Shown here piece by piece: positions 8,851 to 17,440 of a stretch of 64,000 nucleotides of DNA. The stretch covers positions 1,302,001-1,366,000 of the forward strand of contig NZ_CP019510.1 of NCBI RefSeq assembly GCF_002002885.1. The letters are read 5' to 3'. Origin of the DNA: Janthinobacterium sp. LM6. GTDB lineage: Bacteria; Pseudomonadota; Gammaproteobacteria; Burkholderiales; Burkholderiaceae_D. Under the pieces are notes generated by a model. That model was not told where the DNA came from, made no database searches, and saw only the letters and a program-made list of their open reading frames with translations. Each line of letters starts with the position of its first letter. Positions within the stretch are counted from its first letter, which is position 1. The position numbers and the translations under genes were made by a program.

Positions 8851-9684
8851 ATGCGTTCATTTCAATTCCGGGGGGCGCGTGCGATGATCTCGCTCGCTTG
8901 CCTGGCGCTGTGCGCCGCCGCGCCGGCGCGCGCCGACTGGCAAAAGGTGCAGCAGTCGGGCAGCCTGAAAGTGGCTGTGTATAACGAATTCGCGCCGTTT
9001 TCCGACAAGGGCACGGGCATCGATATCGATATTGCCGAAGCGCTGGCGAAAAAGCTGGGTTTGAAACTGAGCTTGCTGCCATTTCCCGCCGGCGAAAACC
9101 TCAACGATGATTTGCGCAATATGGTGTGGAAGGGACATTACCTCGGTTATGGTCCCGCCGATGTGATGTTGCATGTGCCGGTCGACAAGAGGTTGATGGC
9201 GGACAACGACAAGGTCGAGATCTTCGCGCCATACTATGTGGAAACCGTGCGCCTGGCGCGCAGTGCGCATGCCGTGCCGCAATTCGATGGCGTCGCCTCG
9301 CTGGCCGGCAAGCGCATCGGCGTGGAAAAGGTGTCGATCGCGGCCATGCTGATGCTGGGCGAAGACAATGGCAAGTACCGCGACGACGTGCGCATCTTCG
9401 ATACGGCAGCCGAAGCCTTGCAGCAATTGCAGGCGGGCAAGCTCGATGCCGTGCTGGCCAACCGTTCGGAAATCGAATCGGTGCTGAAAAGCGATCCCGC
9501 TTTCCCCATGAGCGAAGTGGCGTTCGCCCGCCTGCCGCGTGCCGGCTGGGCCGTGGGCCTGGCCGTCAGCCGCCAGCAGCTCGACGTGGCGAAATTGCTG
9601 CAGGCAGCCATGAACGAGATGGCGGCCAGCGGCGAATTGAAAGCCATCTTTGAGAAATATGGAGTGAAGGAAGCGCGGCCGTAA
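8851..9684 (+). CDS. Quinoprotein dehydrogenase-associated periplasmic binding protein (MxaJ/XoxJ/PedG-like)
   Basis: This 277-residue exported protein belongs to the family-3 solute-binding fold. It has a signal peptide (about 1-28, ARA before DW), then SGSLKVAVYNEFAPFSDKGT and GIDIDIAEALAKKLG. Such proteins accompany PQQ methanol and ethanol dehydrogenases as MxaJ/XoxJ, which assist or partner the dehydrogenase rather than feed an ABC transporter. No permease gene lies nearby, which supports that reading over amino-acid transport. The start ATG follows AAGGAGTCCC. It is the last gene before a bidirectional terminator. Confidence 0.82.
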   Translation: MRSFQFRGARAMISLACLALCAAAPARADWQKVQQSGSLKVAVYNEFAPFSDKGTGIDIDIAEALAKKLGLKLSLLPFPAGENLNDDLRNMVWKGHYLGYGPADVMLHVPVDKRLMADNDKVEIFAPYYVETVRLARSAHAVPQFDGVASLAGKRIGVEKVSIAAMLMLGEDNGKYRDDVRIFDTAAEALQQLQAGKLDAVLANRSEIESVLKSDPAFPMSEVAFARLPRAGWAVGLAVSRQQLDVAKLLQAAMNEMAASGELKAIFEKYGVKEARP

Positions 9685-9702
9685 CAGGCCATGCTGGTAA
9701 GG

Positions 9703-9739
9703 TAAAAAGCCCGCGTATCTTCCGATGCGCGGGCTTTTT
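9703..9739. terminator. Bidirectional terminator between the binding-protein gene and pqqU
   Basis: AAAAAGCCCGCG and CGCGGGCTTTTT form a strong hairpin with A and T runs on both sides. It can therefore end both the plus-strand cytochrome unit and the minus-strand receptor gene. Confidence 0.9.
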
Positions 9740-9743
9740 AGTT

Positions 9744-11882
9744 TTAGAAACTATATTGGGCGCTGACACCCAGCAACCAGTTGCGGCCTGGCGCCGCTTC
9801 ATAGTAGCGCTTGTTGCTGTCGCCGACGATGACGGAACCCACGTAGGTCTTGTCGAAAAGATTGTTCAGGCGGGCAAACTCCTTGAAGCGCCAATTGCCT
9901 GCGTTTTGCCTGGCGTTGAAGCGCGCATTGAACACCGTGTAGCCGGGCGCCGGTTTTTCGATGTTGCTGTCTTCCGCGTAGACCTGGTTGCTGGCCACGC
10001 TTTCCAGCGCTGCGCCAAAACGGTCGAACGTATCTTTCCAGGCCAGTTCCGCGAACAGGTTAGCGCTGGGCACGCCCGGCAAGCGGCTGCCTTCGCGTAC
10101 GCTGCCGAACGCCTGGTCATACACGGCGTGCAGGCTGGTCAGCGCCACTTTTGTCGTGAAGCCATATGGCAGGTTTGAATCCAGCGACACTTCCATGCCC
10201 TGGCGCAAGGTCTTGCCTGCATTGCGATAGCTGGTGCGCCCGCCGCTGGACTTGTCGACCACCAGTTCGTCGTTGGTTTTGATCTGGAACAAGGCCGCAT
10301 TTATGTGCGTGTTGTTGGCGATCCTGGCCTTGACACCGGTTTCCAGGTTGGTGCTGGTGGCCGGCTTCAAGTTGAAATTGAAGCCGCCGCCCGTGCCCGA
10401 GTAAAACAGTTCGTTCAGGGTCGGCGCCTCAAAACCGCGCGCGGCGCTGGCGTAGACGTTGACGTTGGGCGTCAGTTTGTACAGCAGGCCCAGCACCGGT
10501 GTCGTGTGGCTGAACTCGAGGCTGCCGCTGTCGTCGCCATTGCTGAGGAAATGGTCGTCGACGGCCACTTTCATCTTGCTGTAGCGCACACCGGCGCTGA
10601 GCAGCCACGGGCCGCCTTGCCATTCCGTCTGGATATACGGATCGAGGCTGGAAACGACATTCTGCTCGTCGCGGCGCAGCTTGCCCTTTACGCCGAAGCT
10701 ATTGCCAATGAAATTTTCATAGCCTGTGCGGTCGTCGCTGGAGCGGCCGTAATCGATGCCGATGGTGGTGCTCAGCTTGCCTCCGGCCAGCTGGTTCACG
10801 TGCAGCCAGTTGGTGTCGATGCCGTAGAACTGGCGCTGGAAGTCGACCACGCCGCCCGAATGGCTTGGCGGCGCCTGGAATCCCTTGGTAAATGCCTGGT
10901 ACTGGATCACGTCGCGGTTGCCGCCATACACCATCACGTGCAGTCGGTCATCGCCGAACGATTGTTCATAAGTGGCGCCGATCTGCTGATGGTCGATGCT
11001 TTTGCGCGTGTTGTAGCGCTCGGCCAGGGTGCGTTTCGGGTTTTGCGTGTCCGTCGCATCGATTTCGCCGGCGCGCGGGTTCGCTGCAAACGTAGGCCAG
11101 GTGGCGCCCAGCGGATCTTGCGTATTGCCTTGATGCAGACTGTTGGCAACGATGGTCAGCTTGCTGTCCACATTCGGCTTGACGGTGATCTTGCCGAACG
11201 CCTGTTCGCGCGTGGCGGCGCTGTGGTCGCGGAAGCCATCCGTGCGGAAGCGGGAGCCGTCGAGCACGTAGCCGATGCCGCCTGCCTGGCCCTGCGCCGT
11301 CAAGTCTACCTTGCTGGTGCCGTAGCTGCCGCCCGTTACGTTCAGTTCGACGGATGGTGGATTTTGCCCATCCCTGGAGAACAGCTGGATCACGCCGCCC
11401 GAATGGTTGCCGTAGATGGCAGAAAACGGTCCGCGCAGCACTTCGATGCGCTCGGCCGTATCGAGATTGAAAGTGGCGGCCTGCCCTTGGCCATCGGGCA
11501 TGCTGGCGGGAATGCCATCGCTGATCAGCTTGACGCCGCGCACGCCGAAGGCCGAGCGTGCTCCGAAGCCGCGTGACGAGATTTGCAAGTCCTGCGCGTA
11601 GTTCTGGCGGTTTTGCACGACCAGGCCCGGCACGGCAGCCAGCGCTTCCGACGCGTTGACGCGGATTTGACCCTCCTGGATGCGCGCGCTGTCGACCACG
11701 TCGATCGAGGCCGGCACTTCCTGGCTGGGGTGGGCGATGCGGCTGCCGCTGACGACCACCGTATCCATGAGTTGCCCGGCGGCCAAGTCAGCTGCCTCGG
11801 CGGCAAAGACGTGGGGGGCGAGGGTGGCGCTGCCGGCGACAAACAGGCTGGCGATGGTGTTCAGGCGGAAACGATGCTGCAT
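9744..11882 (-). CDS. pqqU: PqqU (YncD), TonB-dependent outer-membrane receptor for PQQ
   Basis: This 712-residue TonB-dependent receptor has a signal peptide (1-28), a plug domain and a 22-strand barrel ending in a C-terminal Phe. It resembles E. coli YncD over its length. Shared stretches include VPGLVVQNRQNYAQDLQ, DGIPASMPDGQGQ, VLRGPFSAIYGN, VVDKSSGGRTSYRNAGKT and the end NLFDKTYVGSVIVGDSN. YncD was shown to import pyrroloquinoline quinone and renamed PqqU. The gene diverges from a YncE-like beta-propeller gene, the same arrangement as yncD-yncE in E. coli. It sits in a quinoprotein dehydrogenase island, which fits the substrate. A sigma-54-type promoter faces it at 11952-11967. The comparison with YncD is from memory. 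Confidence 0.88.
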   Translation of the reverse strand: MQHRFRLNTIASLFVAGSATLAPHVFAAEAADLAAGQLMDTVVVSGSRIAHPSQEVPASIDVVDSARIQEGQIRVNASEALAAVPGLVVQNRQNYAQDLQISSRGFGARSAFGVRGVKLISDGIPASMPDGQGQAATFNLDTAERIEVLRGPFSAIYGNHSGGVIQLFSRDGQNPPSVELNVTGGSYGTSKVDLTAQGQAGGIGYVLDGSRFRTDGFRDHSAATREQAFGKITVKPNVDSKLTIVANSLHQGNTQDPLGATWPTFAANPRAGEIDATDTQNPKRTLAERYNTRKSIDHQQIGATYEQSFGDDRLHVMVYGGNRDVIQYQAFTKGFQAPPSHSGGVVDFQRQFYGIDTNWLHVNQLAGGKLSTTIGIDYGRSSDDRTGYENFIGNSFGVKGKLRRDEQNVVSSLDPYIQTEWQGGPWLLSAGVRYSKMKVAVDDHFLSNGDDSGSLEFSHTTPVLGLLYKLTPNVNVYASAARGFEAPTLNELFYSGTGGGFNFNLKPATSTNLETGVKARIANNTHINAALFQIKTNDELVVDKSSGGRTSYRNAGKTLRQGMEVSLDSNLPYGFTTKVALTSLHAVYDQAFGSVREGSRLPGVPSANLFAELAWKDTFDRFGAALESVASNQVYAEDSNIEKPAPGYTVFNARFNARQNAGNWRFKEFARLNNLFDKTYVGSVIVGDSNKRYYEAAPGRNWLLGVSAQYSF

Positions 11883-11951
11883 GCGGATTCTCCAATGTGA
11901 ATAAAAGCCTGCTTGATCGCGTCAGCGGCACAGGTCTGCGTAGGTGTATCA

Positions 11952-11967
11952 AGCAATATGCCTGCCA
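11952..11967 (-). promoter_or_regulatory. Sigma-54 promoter facing pqqU
   Basis: On the minus strand TGGCAGG-CATA-TTGCT fits the -24/-12 consensus. It lies about 70 bases upstream of the pqqU start, and back to back with a plus-strand sigma-54 site at 12005. Confidence 0.6.
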
Positions 11968-12004
11968 TGTCTCCATTGGTGGGCTGAAATTATACGCGTG
12001 TCAG

Positions 12005-12020
12005 TGGCACGGCGTTTGCA
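12005..12020 (+). promoter_or_regulatory. Sigma-54 promoter of the beta-propeller gene
   Basis: TGGCACG-GCGT-TTGCA is an exact -24/-12 match, 66 bases upstream of the start codon at 12087. Confidence 0.8.
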
Positions 12021-12086
12021 TACGGTAATTGTCAGAGGCGCCGATGCGGCGCGCTTTCCCCTCGTTTTGCCATTGAAAAGGTGATT

Positions 12087-13043
12087 ATGCCCAACTTCTT
12101 CTCGCGCTTGCGCCAGGTGTGCTGGCTGCTGCCGGCGCTCGCCAGCACCGCTGTCCAGGCCGCTCCGTTTGCCTATGTTCCCAATGAAAAGTCGGGCACC
12201 TTGAGCGTGATCGACACGGCGACCGACCAGGTGGTGCGCCAGATCGCCGCAGGCAAGCGTCCGCGTGGCATCGCCGCCGACCCCACCGGGCGGCAATTGT
12301 TTGTCACGGATGCCGCCAGCAGCGCCTTGCTGCTGATCGACAATGCTGGCGGCGCGCCCGTGCGCACGGTGGCGCTGGGCAAGTCGCCTGAAGGCGTCAG
12401 CGCCTCGCAAGACGGTAGTCACGTTGCCGTGGCCGTCGAGGAAAACAATAGCGTGGCCTTGCTCGATGGCCAGACGGGCACCTTGCTCGCCGACATCAAG
12501 GTGCAGGGACGCAATCCGGAACACGCCGTCTTCAGCCCGGATGGGCGCTGGCTGCTGGTCAGCGCGGAAGAGGCGGAGCAAGTCGATGTCATTGATGTGG
12601 CGCAACGCCGCCAGGTGGCGTCCATCGCCGTGGGACTGCGTCCGCGCGGCATCGGTTTCAGTCCGGACTCGGGGCGCGCCTACGTGGCGTGCGAACTGGT
12701 CAATGCCGTCTACGTGATCGACTTGGCCGCGCGCAAGGCGATTGCCACCATTCCAGCGGGCAAGAATGCGAATGGCATCGCCGTCCATCCCGGCGGCAAG
12801 CAGGTGTATGTCTCGAACGGCATCGACGGCACGGTGATGGTGATCGACACGGCCAGCAATCAGGTGACGGCCACGATTCCGGTCGGCAAGCGCCCGTGGA
12901 ACATGGCCATCACGCCCGACGGCGCCAAGCTGTACGTGGCCAATGGCCGCTCGAACAGCGTATCCGTCATCGACACGGCCAGCGCGCGCAAGGTGGCCGA
13001 TATTGCCGTGGGTGAATTGCCATGGGGCGTGGTGATTCGTTGA
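12087..13043 (+). CDS. PQQ-catabolism-associated YVTN beta-propeller protein (YncE-like)
   Basis: This 318-residue exported protein has a signal peptide (about 1-27, STAVQA before APFAY). It consists of seven or so YVTN-type repeats, each with a VIDTAT/VIDLAA strand followed by a G-K-P-RGIA turn (for example VIDTATDQVVRQIAAGKRPR). It corresponds to the beta-propeller proteins found with PQQ-dependent alcohol catabolism and to E. coli YncE. Function is unknown; a role in PQQ handling or in the dehydrogenase assembly is inferred from neighbours. The start ATG at 12087 is preferred over GTG at 12081 because AAAAGG lies at better spacing. A sigma-54 promoter precedes it. Confidence 0.82.
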   Translation: MPNFFSRLRQVCWLLPALASTAVQAAPFAYVPNEKSGTLSVIDTATDQVVRQIAAGKRPRGIAADPTGRQLFVTDAASSALLLIDNAGGAPVRTVALGKSPEGVSASQDGSHVAVAVEENNSVALLDGQTGTLLADIKVQGRNPEHAVFSPDGRWLLVSAEEAEQVDVIDVAQRRQVASIAVGLRPRGIGFSPDSGRAYVACELVNAVYVIDLAARKAIATIPAGKNANGIAVHPGGKQVYVSNGIDGTVMVIDTASNQVTATIPVGKRPWNMAITPDGAKLYVANGRSNSVSVIDTASARKVADIAVGELPWGVVIR

Positions 13044-13066
13044 TTCCTTCATGGCACAGGCGCAGG

Positions 13067-13083
13067 TGTTCCAGTCTGGTACA
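13067..13083. promoter_or_regulatory. Candidate activator dyad (TGTTCCA-N3-TGGTACA)
   Basis: TGTTCCA, three bases, TGGTACA. The arms extend one to two bases each side (GG and CC), giving a near-perfect palindrome with one mismatch. Further TGTTCCA half sites follow at 13087 and, inverted, near 13135. The gap 13044-13388 otherwise holds only the sigma-54 promoter at 13285. Confidence 0.55.
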
Positions 13084-13284
13084 CCTGTTCCATTGTGCAG
13101 CGGCGCCGGGGCGGCGCAGCAGGGCTGGCCCGGATTGGAACAGGATGGCGCCACCTTGTTCAAAACGCAAACAGTGCCACGCCCCCACCCAAGTCCGGGG
13201 CATGCGCTGAAAAGCGGACCGGGATTGACGCCACGCCCTTGTAACGAGGGTAAAACCGGCTAAGTTTGTAGTGGGACGGCGAGC

Positions 13285-13300
13285 TGGCACGGCATTTGCG
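13285..13300 (+). promoter_or_regulatory. Sigma-54 promoter of the aldehyde and alcohol dehydrogenase genes
   Basis: TGGCACG-GCAT-TTGCG matches the -24/-12 consensus well. It lies about 90 bases upstream of the aldehyde dehydrogenase start and about 215 bases after the dyad at 13067. Confidence 0.82.
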
Positions 13301-13388
13301 GAAGACTCCGTGTACTCACCCCATCTGTACCAGGACGTTTGATTTTAATCACGGCAGTTCCATACCAATTAACCCGATAGAGGACGAC

Positions 13389-14909
13389 ATGAATCTCGCA
13401 GACATCAGCAAACTGGGCGTAGCCAATCCCTTCAAACAACGCTATGACAATTACATCGGCGGCAAATTCGTTGCACCAGTAAAAGGTGAATACTTTCCCA
13501 ACATTACGCCGATCACCGGCTTGCCGTTTTGCGAAATCGCCCGTTCCACGACGGAAGACGTCGAGCTGGCGCTGGACGCCGCCCATGCCGCCAAGGAGGC
13601 CTGGGGCAAGACTTCGCCTGCCGAGCGCGCCAACATCCTGAACCGCATCGCCGACCGCATCGAACAGAACCTGAGCCTGATCGCCACGGCGGAAACCATC
13701 GACAACGGCAAGCCCATCCGTGAAACGATGAACGCCGACATTCCGCTGGCCATCGACCATTTCCGTTACTTCGCCGGCTGCATCCGCGCGCAGGAAGGTT
13801 CCGTCGCGCAAATCGATGCGGAAACCTATGCCTACCACTACCACGAGCCGCTGGGCGTCGTGGGCCAGATCATTCCGTGGAATTTCCCTATCCTGATGGC
13901 CGTGTGGAAACTGGCGCCAGCCCTGGCGGCCGGCAATTGCGTCGTGCTCAAACCGGCCGAGCAGACGCCGGCGTCCATCATGGTGTTGATCGAGCTGATC
14001 GGCGACCTGTTGCCGCCTGGCGTGTTGAACATCATCAACGGTTTCGGCTTGGAAGCGGGCAAGCCGCTGGCGTCGAGCAAGCGCATCGCCAAGATCGCCT
14101 TTACGGGCGAAACGGGCACGGGCCGTTTGATCATGGGCTACGCGGCGCAAAACCTGATTCCCGTCACCCTGGAGCTGGGCGGCAAATCGCCGAACATCTT
14201 CTTTGAAGACGTGATGGATGCGGACGACGAGTATTTCGACAAGTGCCTGGAAGGTTTTGCGATGTTTGCGCTGAATCAAGGCGAGGTGTGCACCTGCCCA
14301 TCGCGCGTGCTGATCCAGGAATCGATCTACGAGAAATTCATCGAACGGGCCCTGAAGCGCGTGGCTGCCATCAAGCAGGGCAACCCGCTCGATTCGTCCA
14401 CCATGATCGGCGCGCAGGCATCGCAGGAGCAGCTGGAAAAAATCCTGTCCTATCTCGACATCGGCCGCCAGGAAGGCGCCGAAGTGCTGGCCGGCGGCGA
14501 GCGCAACACGCAGGCGGGCGACCTGGAAGGCGGCTACTACGTGCGTCCGACCGTGTTCAAGGGCAACAACAAGATGCGCATCTTCCAGGAAGAGATTTTC
14601 GGACCGGTCGTCTCCGTGACCACCTTCAAGGACGAGGCCGACGCGTTGGCGATTGCCAACGATACCTTGTACGGCCTGGGCGCCGGCCTGTGGACGCGCG
14701 ATGGTTCGCGCGCCTTCCGCATGGGACGCGCCATCCAGGCGGGACGCGTGTGGACCAATTGCTACCACCTGTATCCCGCCCACGCCGCGTTCGGCGGCTA
14801 CAAGCAATCGGGTATCGGCCGCGAAAACCACAAGATGATGCTCGATCACTACCAGCAAACGAAGAACTTGCTGGTGAGCTATAGCCCGAAAGCGCTGGGC
14901 TTCTTCTAA
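13389..14909 (+). CDS. exaC: NAD-dependent aldehyde dehydrogenase (ExaC/AldB/AcoD type)
   Basis: This 506-residue cytoplasmic enzyme oxidises acetaldehyde or similar aldehydes to the acid, the step after alcohol oxidation. It shows the NAD-binding region [20 protein letters not shown], the catalytic glutamate in [12 protein letters not shown], and the nucleophile Cys in [13 protein letters not shown]. The C-terminal [14 protein letters not shown] is typical of the acetaldehyde dehydrogenase II branch. The start at 13389 follows AGAGGACGAC. A DUF779 gene follows within 60 bases, as is usual for this branch. Sigma-54 control is indicated by the promoter at 13285, as with acoD and exaC genes elsewhere. 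Confidence 0.93.
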   Translation: MNLADISKLGVANPFKQRYDNYIGGKFVAPVKGEYFPNITPITGLPFCEIARSTTEDVELALDAAHAAKEAWGKTSPAERANILNRIADRIEQNLSLIATAETIDNGKPIRETMNADIPLAIDHFRYFAGCIRAQEGSVAQIDAETYAYHYHEPLGVVGQIIPWNFPILMAVWKLAPALAAGNCVVLKPAEQTPASIMVLIELIGDLLPPGVLNIINGFGLEAGKPLASSKRIAKIAFTGETGTGRLIMGYAAQNLIPVTLELGGKSPNIFFEDVMDADDEYFDKCLEGFAMFALNQGEVCTCPSRVLIQESIYEKFIERALKRVAAIKQGNPLDSSTMIGAQASQEQLEKILSYLDIGRQEGAEVLAGGERNTQAGDLEGGYYVRPTVFKGNNKMRIFQEEIFGPVVSVTTFKDEADALAIANDTLYGLGAGLWTRDGSRAFRMGRAIQAGRVWTNCYHLYPAHAAFGGYKQSGIGRENHKMMLDHYQQTKNLLVSYSPKALGFF

Positions 14910-14965
14910 ACCGGCAACAGGCGCCGCGCCAGTCAATCCAGGCGCGGCGCGCAGAAAGGGATGCC

Positions 14966-15361
14966 ATGAGTGCAGCAATTGCCCGGGTGGTCGCCACCGA
15001 TGCGGCGCTGGAAATGATGGACAAGTTGCGCCAGCGTCACGGCCCGCTGATGTTTTTCCAATCGGGCGGATGCTGCGACGGCAGTGCGCCCATGTGCTAC
15101 GCGCTGGGCGAGTTCGATGTCAGCGACACCGACATCTATCTTGGCAATTTGAATGGCACACCGTTCTACATGGGACTCGAGCAATTCGAGTACTGGGAGC
15201 ATACCCAGTTGATTATCGATGTGGTCGATGGCAATGGCGGCATGTTTTCACTCGACAACGGCACGGGCAAGCGCTTTTTGACGCGCTCGCGCCTGTTCAC
15301 CGATGAAGAGTGCGTGCTGTTGCATGCCCAGCCGCATGAGCACGACAAAAAAAGTACCTGA
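14966..15361 (+). CDS. DUF779 domain protein, aldehyde dehydrogenase partner
   Basis: This 131-residue protein carries the DUF779 signature [16 protein letters not shown] near residues 32-47 and [20 protein letters not shown] later. DUF779 genes are usually next to AldB/ExaC-type aldehyde dehydrogenases; the molecular role is not established. The paired cysteines suggest metal binding, which is inference. It lies between the aldehyde dehydrogenase and the PQQ alcohol dehydrogenase in an apparent operon. Confidence 0.88.
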   Translation: MSAAIARVVATDAALEMMDKLRQRHGPLMFFQSGGCCDGSAPMCYALGEFDVSDTDIYLGNLNGTPFYMGLEQFEYWEHTQLIIDVVDGNGGMFSLDNGTGKRFLTRSRLFTDEECVLLHAQPHEHDKKST

Positions 15362-15401
15362 GAGCTACACACACATACTAATAAAACAGAGGGAGATGAT
15401 T

Positions 15402-17153
15402 GTGCAGAAAAAAATCATGGGGATACTCATCGGTTTGGGTTTGGCATCGCTGGCCCAGGCGGCCGACGTGGGCAATGTCACCAATGCCATGCTCGACAGC
15501 ACGGCGAAGAATCCGGCCAGTGTGCTGTCGTTTGGCATGGGTACGCAAGGTCAGCGCTATTCGCCATTGACGCAGATCAATGACAAGACCGTGGCCAAGC
15601 TGGTGCCGGCCTGGTCGTTTTCGTTCGGCGGCGAAAAGCAGCGGGGCCAGGAGTCGCAGCCCTTGATTCATAACGGCAAAATGTTCGTCACGGCATCGTA
15701 TTCGCGCATCTTTGCCGTCGACCTGAAAACGGGCGCCAAGCTGTGGAAGTATGAGCATCGCTTGCCGGACGGCATCATGCCGTGCTGCGACGTGGTCAAC
15801 CGCGGCGCGGCCCTGTACGGCAACCTGGTGATTTTCGGCACGCTCGACGCCTACCTGGTGGCGCTGGACCAGAATACGGGCAAGATCGTCTGGAAGGAGA
15901 AAGTGGATGACTACGCGGCCGGCTACTCGATGACGGCCGCGCCGTTGATCGCCGAAGGCTTGCTGTTGACGGGCGTTTCGGGCGGGGAATTCGGCATCGT
16001 CGGTCGGGTCGAGGCGCGCAATCCGATGACGGGCGACCTCGTGTGGAGCCGTCCGACGGTGGAGGGCCATATGGGCCACCGCTACGACAAGGATGGCAAG
16101 GCCATCGATAACGGCGTATCCGGCACCGTGAACAAGACCTGGCCGGGCGACCTGTGGAAAACGGGCGGCGCCTCGACGTGGATGGGCGGTACCTACGATC
16201 CGCAGACCAAACTCGCTTACTTTGGCACCGGCAACCCGGCGCCGTGGAACAGCCATTTGCGTCCCGGCGACAATCTGTACTCGTCGTCCACCGTGGCACT
16301 CGATGTGAAAACGGGGCAGATCAAATGGGCGTATCAAAACACGCCGAATGACGCCTGGGATTTCGATGGCGCCAACGAGTTCGTCACCTTCGACATGGAT
16401 GGCAAGCGTTACGGCGGCAAGGCCGACCGCAACGGATTCTTTTATGTCATCGACGCCAACACGGGCAAGCTGCAGAACGCCTTTCCGTTTGTGAAGAAAA
16501 TCACCTGGGCCAGCAGCATCGACCTGAAGACGGGACGGCCGAACTACATCGCCGCCGGCCGCCCTGGCGACCCGACCAAGGGAGAGGAAGGCAAGAAGGG
16601 CACGACCGTGTTTGCCGCGCCCGCTTTCCTCGGCGCCAAAAACCAGATGCCGATGGCGTACTCGCCGCAAACCAAGCTGTTCTACGTTCCCGCGAACGAA
16701 TGGGGCATGGATATCTGGAATGAGCCGATCAGCTACAAGAAGGGCGGCGCCTTCCTCGGTGCCGGTTTCACCATCAAGCCCCTGTTTGACGACTACATCG
16801 GCGCCATGCGCGCCGTCGATCCGAAGACGGGCAAGATCGTCTGGGAAATCAAGAACAACGCGCCGCTGTGGGGGGGCGTGATGAGTACGGCCGGCAACCT
16901 GGTGTTCTACGGCACGCCGGAAGGCTTCCTGAAAGCCGTCGATGCGAAGACGGGCAAGGAGCTGTGGAAATTCCAGACGGGCTCCGGCGTCGTGGCGCCG
17001 CCCGTCACCTGGCAGGATGGCGACACGCAATATGTGGCCGTCGTTTCCGGCTGGGGTGGCGCCGTGCCGCTGTGGGGCGGCGAGGTGGCGAAGAAGGTCA
17101 ACTTCCTGGAACAGGGCGGTTCCGTGTGGGTCTTCAAGCTGGCATCGAAGTAA
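15402..17153 (+). CDS. PQQ-dependent alcohol dehydrogenase, probably lanthanide type
   Basis: This 583-residue periplasmic quinoprotein oxidises alcohols and passes electrons to cytochrome c. It has a short signal peptide (1-20, ASLAQA before ADV) and eight-bladed propeller tryptophan motifs such as GAKLWKYEH and [10 protein letters not shown]. Adjacent cysteines Cys128-Cys129 (MPCCDV) form the vicinal disulphide beside PQQ. The active-site stretch NDAWDFDG has Asp320 as base and a second Asp322 two residues on. That extra Asp marks lanthanide-dependent enzymes (XoxF, PedH, ExaF); calcium enzymes have Ala, Ser or Thr. There is no C-terminal haem domain, so the separate PedF cytochrome is the likely acceptor. 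GTG at 15402 is preferred to ATG at 15396 because GGGAG abuts that ATG but sits 6 bases from the GTG. Confidence 0.92.
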   Translation: MQKKIMGILIGLGLASLAQAADVGNVTNAMLDSTAKNPASVLSFGMGTQGQRYSPLTQINDKTVAKLVPAWSFSFGGEKQRGQESQPLIHNGKMFVTASYSRIFAVDLKTGAKLWKYEHRLPDGIMPCCDVVNRGAALYGNLVIFGTLDAYLVALDQNTGKIVWKEKVDDYAAGYSMTAAPLIAEGLLLTGVSGGEFGIVGRVEARNPMTGDLVWSRPTVEGHMGHRYDKDGKAIDNGVSGTVNKTWPGDLWKTGGASTWMGGTYDPQTKLAYFGTGNPAPWNSHLRPGDNLYSSSTVALDVKTGQIKWAYQNTPNDAWDFDGANEFVTFDMDGKRYGGKADRNGFFYVIDANTGKLQNAFPFVKKITWASSIDLKTGRPNYIAAGRPGDPTKGEEGKKGTTVFAAPAFLGAKNQMPMAYSPQTKLFYVPANEWGMDIWNEPISYKKGGAFLGAGFTIKPLFDDYIGAMRAVDPKTGKIVWEIKNNAPLWGGVMSTAGNLVFYGTPEGFLKAVDAKTGKELWKFQTGSGVVAPPVTWQDGDTQYVAVVSGWGGAVPLWGGEVAKKVNFLEQGGSVWVFKLASK

Positions 17154-17216
17154 CGGGGTGAAGCATCCGGGCCACTCGGATGGGTGTCTCCCTGTCCGCC
17201 GGATGTTTTCTTTTTG

Positions 17217-17242
17217 CTGACGGCCCAGGCCGTCAGTTTTTT
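17217..17242 (+). terminator. Terminator after the PQQ dehydrogenase gene
   Basis: CTGACGGC and GCCGTCAG pair around a CCAG loop and are followed by six T. It closes the 13389-17153 operon. Confidence 0.85.
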
Positions 17243-17361
17243 GTTTACCTTTCCGCCCGCTATGCCTGCTTGCGGTCAAAAAATGAACACTGGCAGTGGC
17301 GATTGATCCGCTGCTGCACAAGTGAAATACGCTTTTTCTCTTTCTCCCTCTGAGCCGTGCT

Positions 17362-17377
17362 GGGCACGCTTATTGCC
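17362..17377 (+). promoter_or_regulatory. Possible sigma-54 promoter of the porin gene
   Basis: GGGCACG-CTTA-TTGCC keeps the essential GG and GC at correct spacing but has G instead of T in the first position. It lies about 65 bases upstream of the porin start. Confidence 0.5.
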
Positions 17378-17440
17378 AAAGCTTGAGGTACATCAATCAC
17401 TGGTGTGCACACTAAAAACAGAGAAGAAAGAGGAGAACAA

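Noticed and set aside
8851-9684. Calling the binding protein an amino-acid ABC transporter component
   Set aside because: No permease or ATPase gene is near, and the neighbours are quinoprotein genes where MxaJ/XoxJ-like proteins are usual.
11911-11954. GCTTGAT/ATCAAGC arms in the pqqU leader as a riboswitch
   Set aside because: Only a 7-base-pair stem with a 30-base loop and no known aptamer features; too weak to call.
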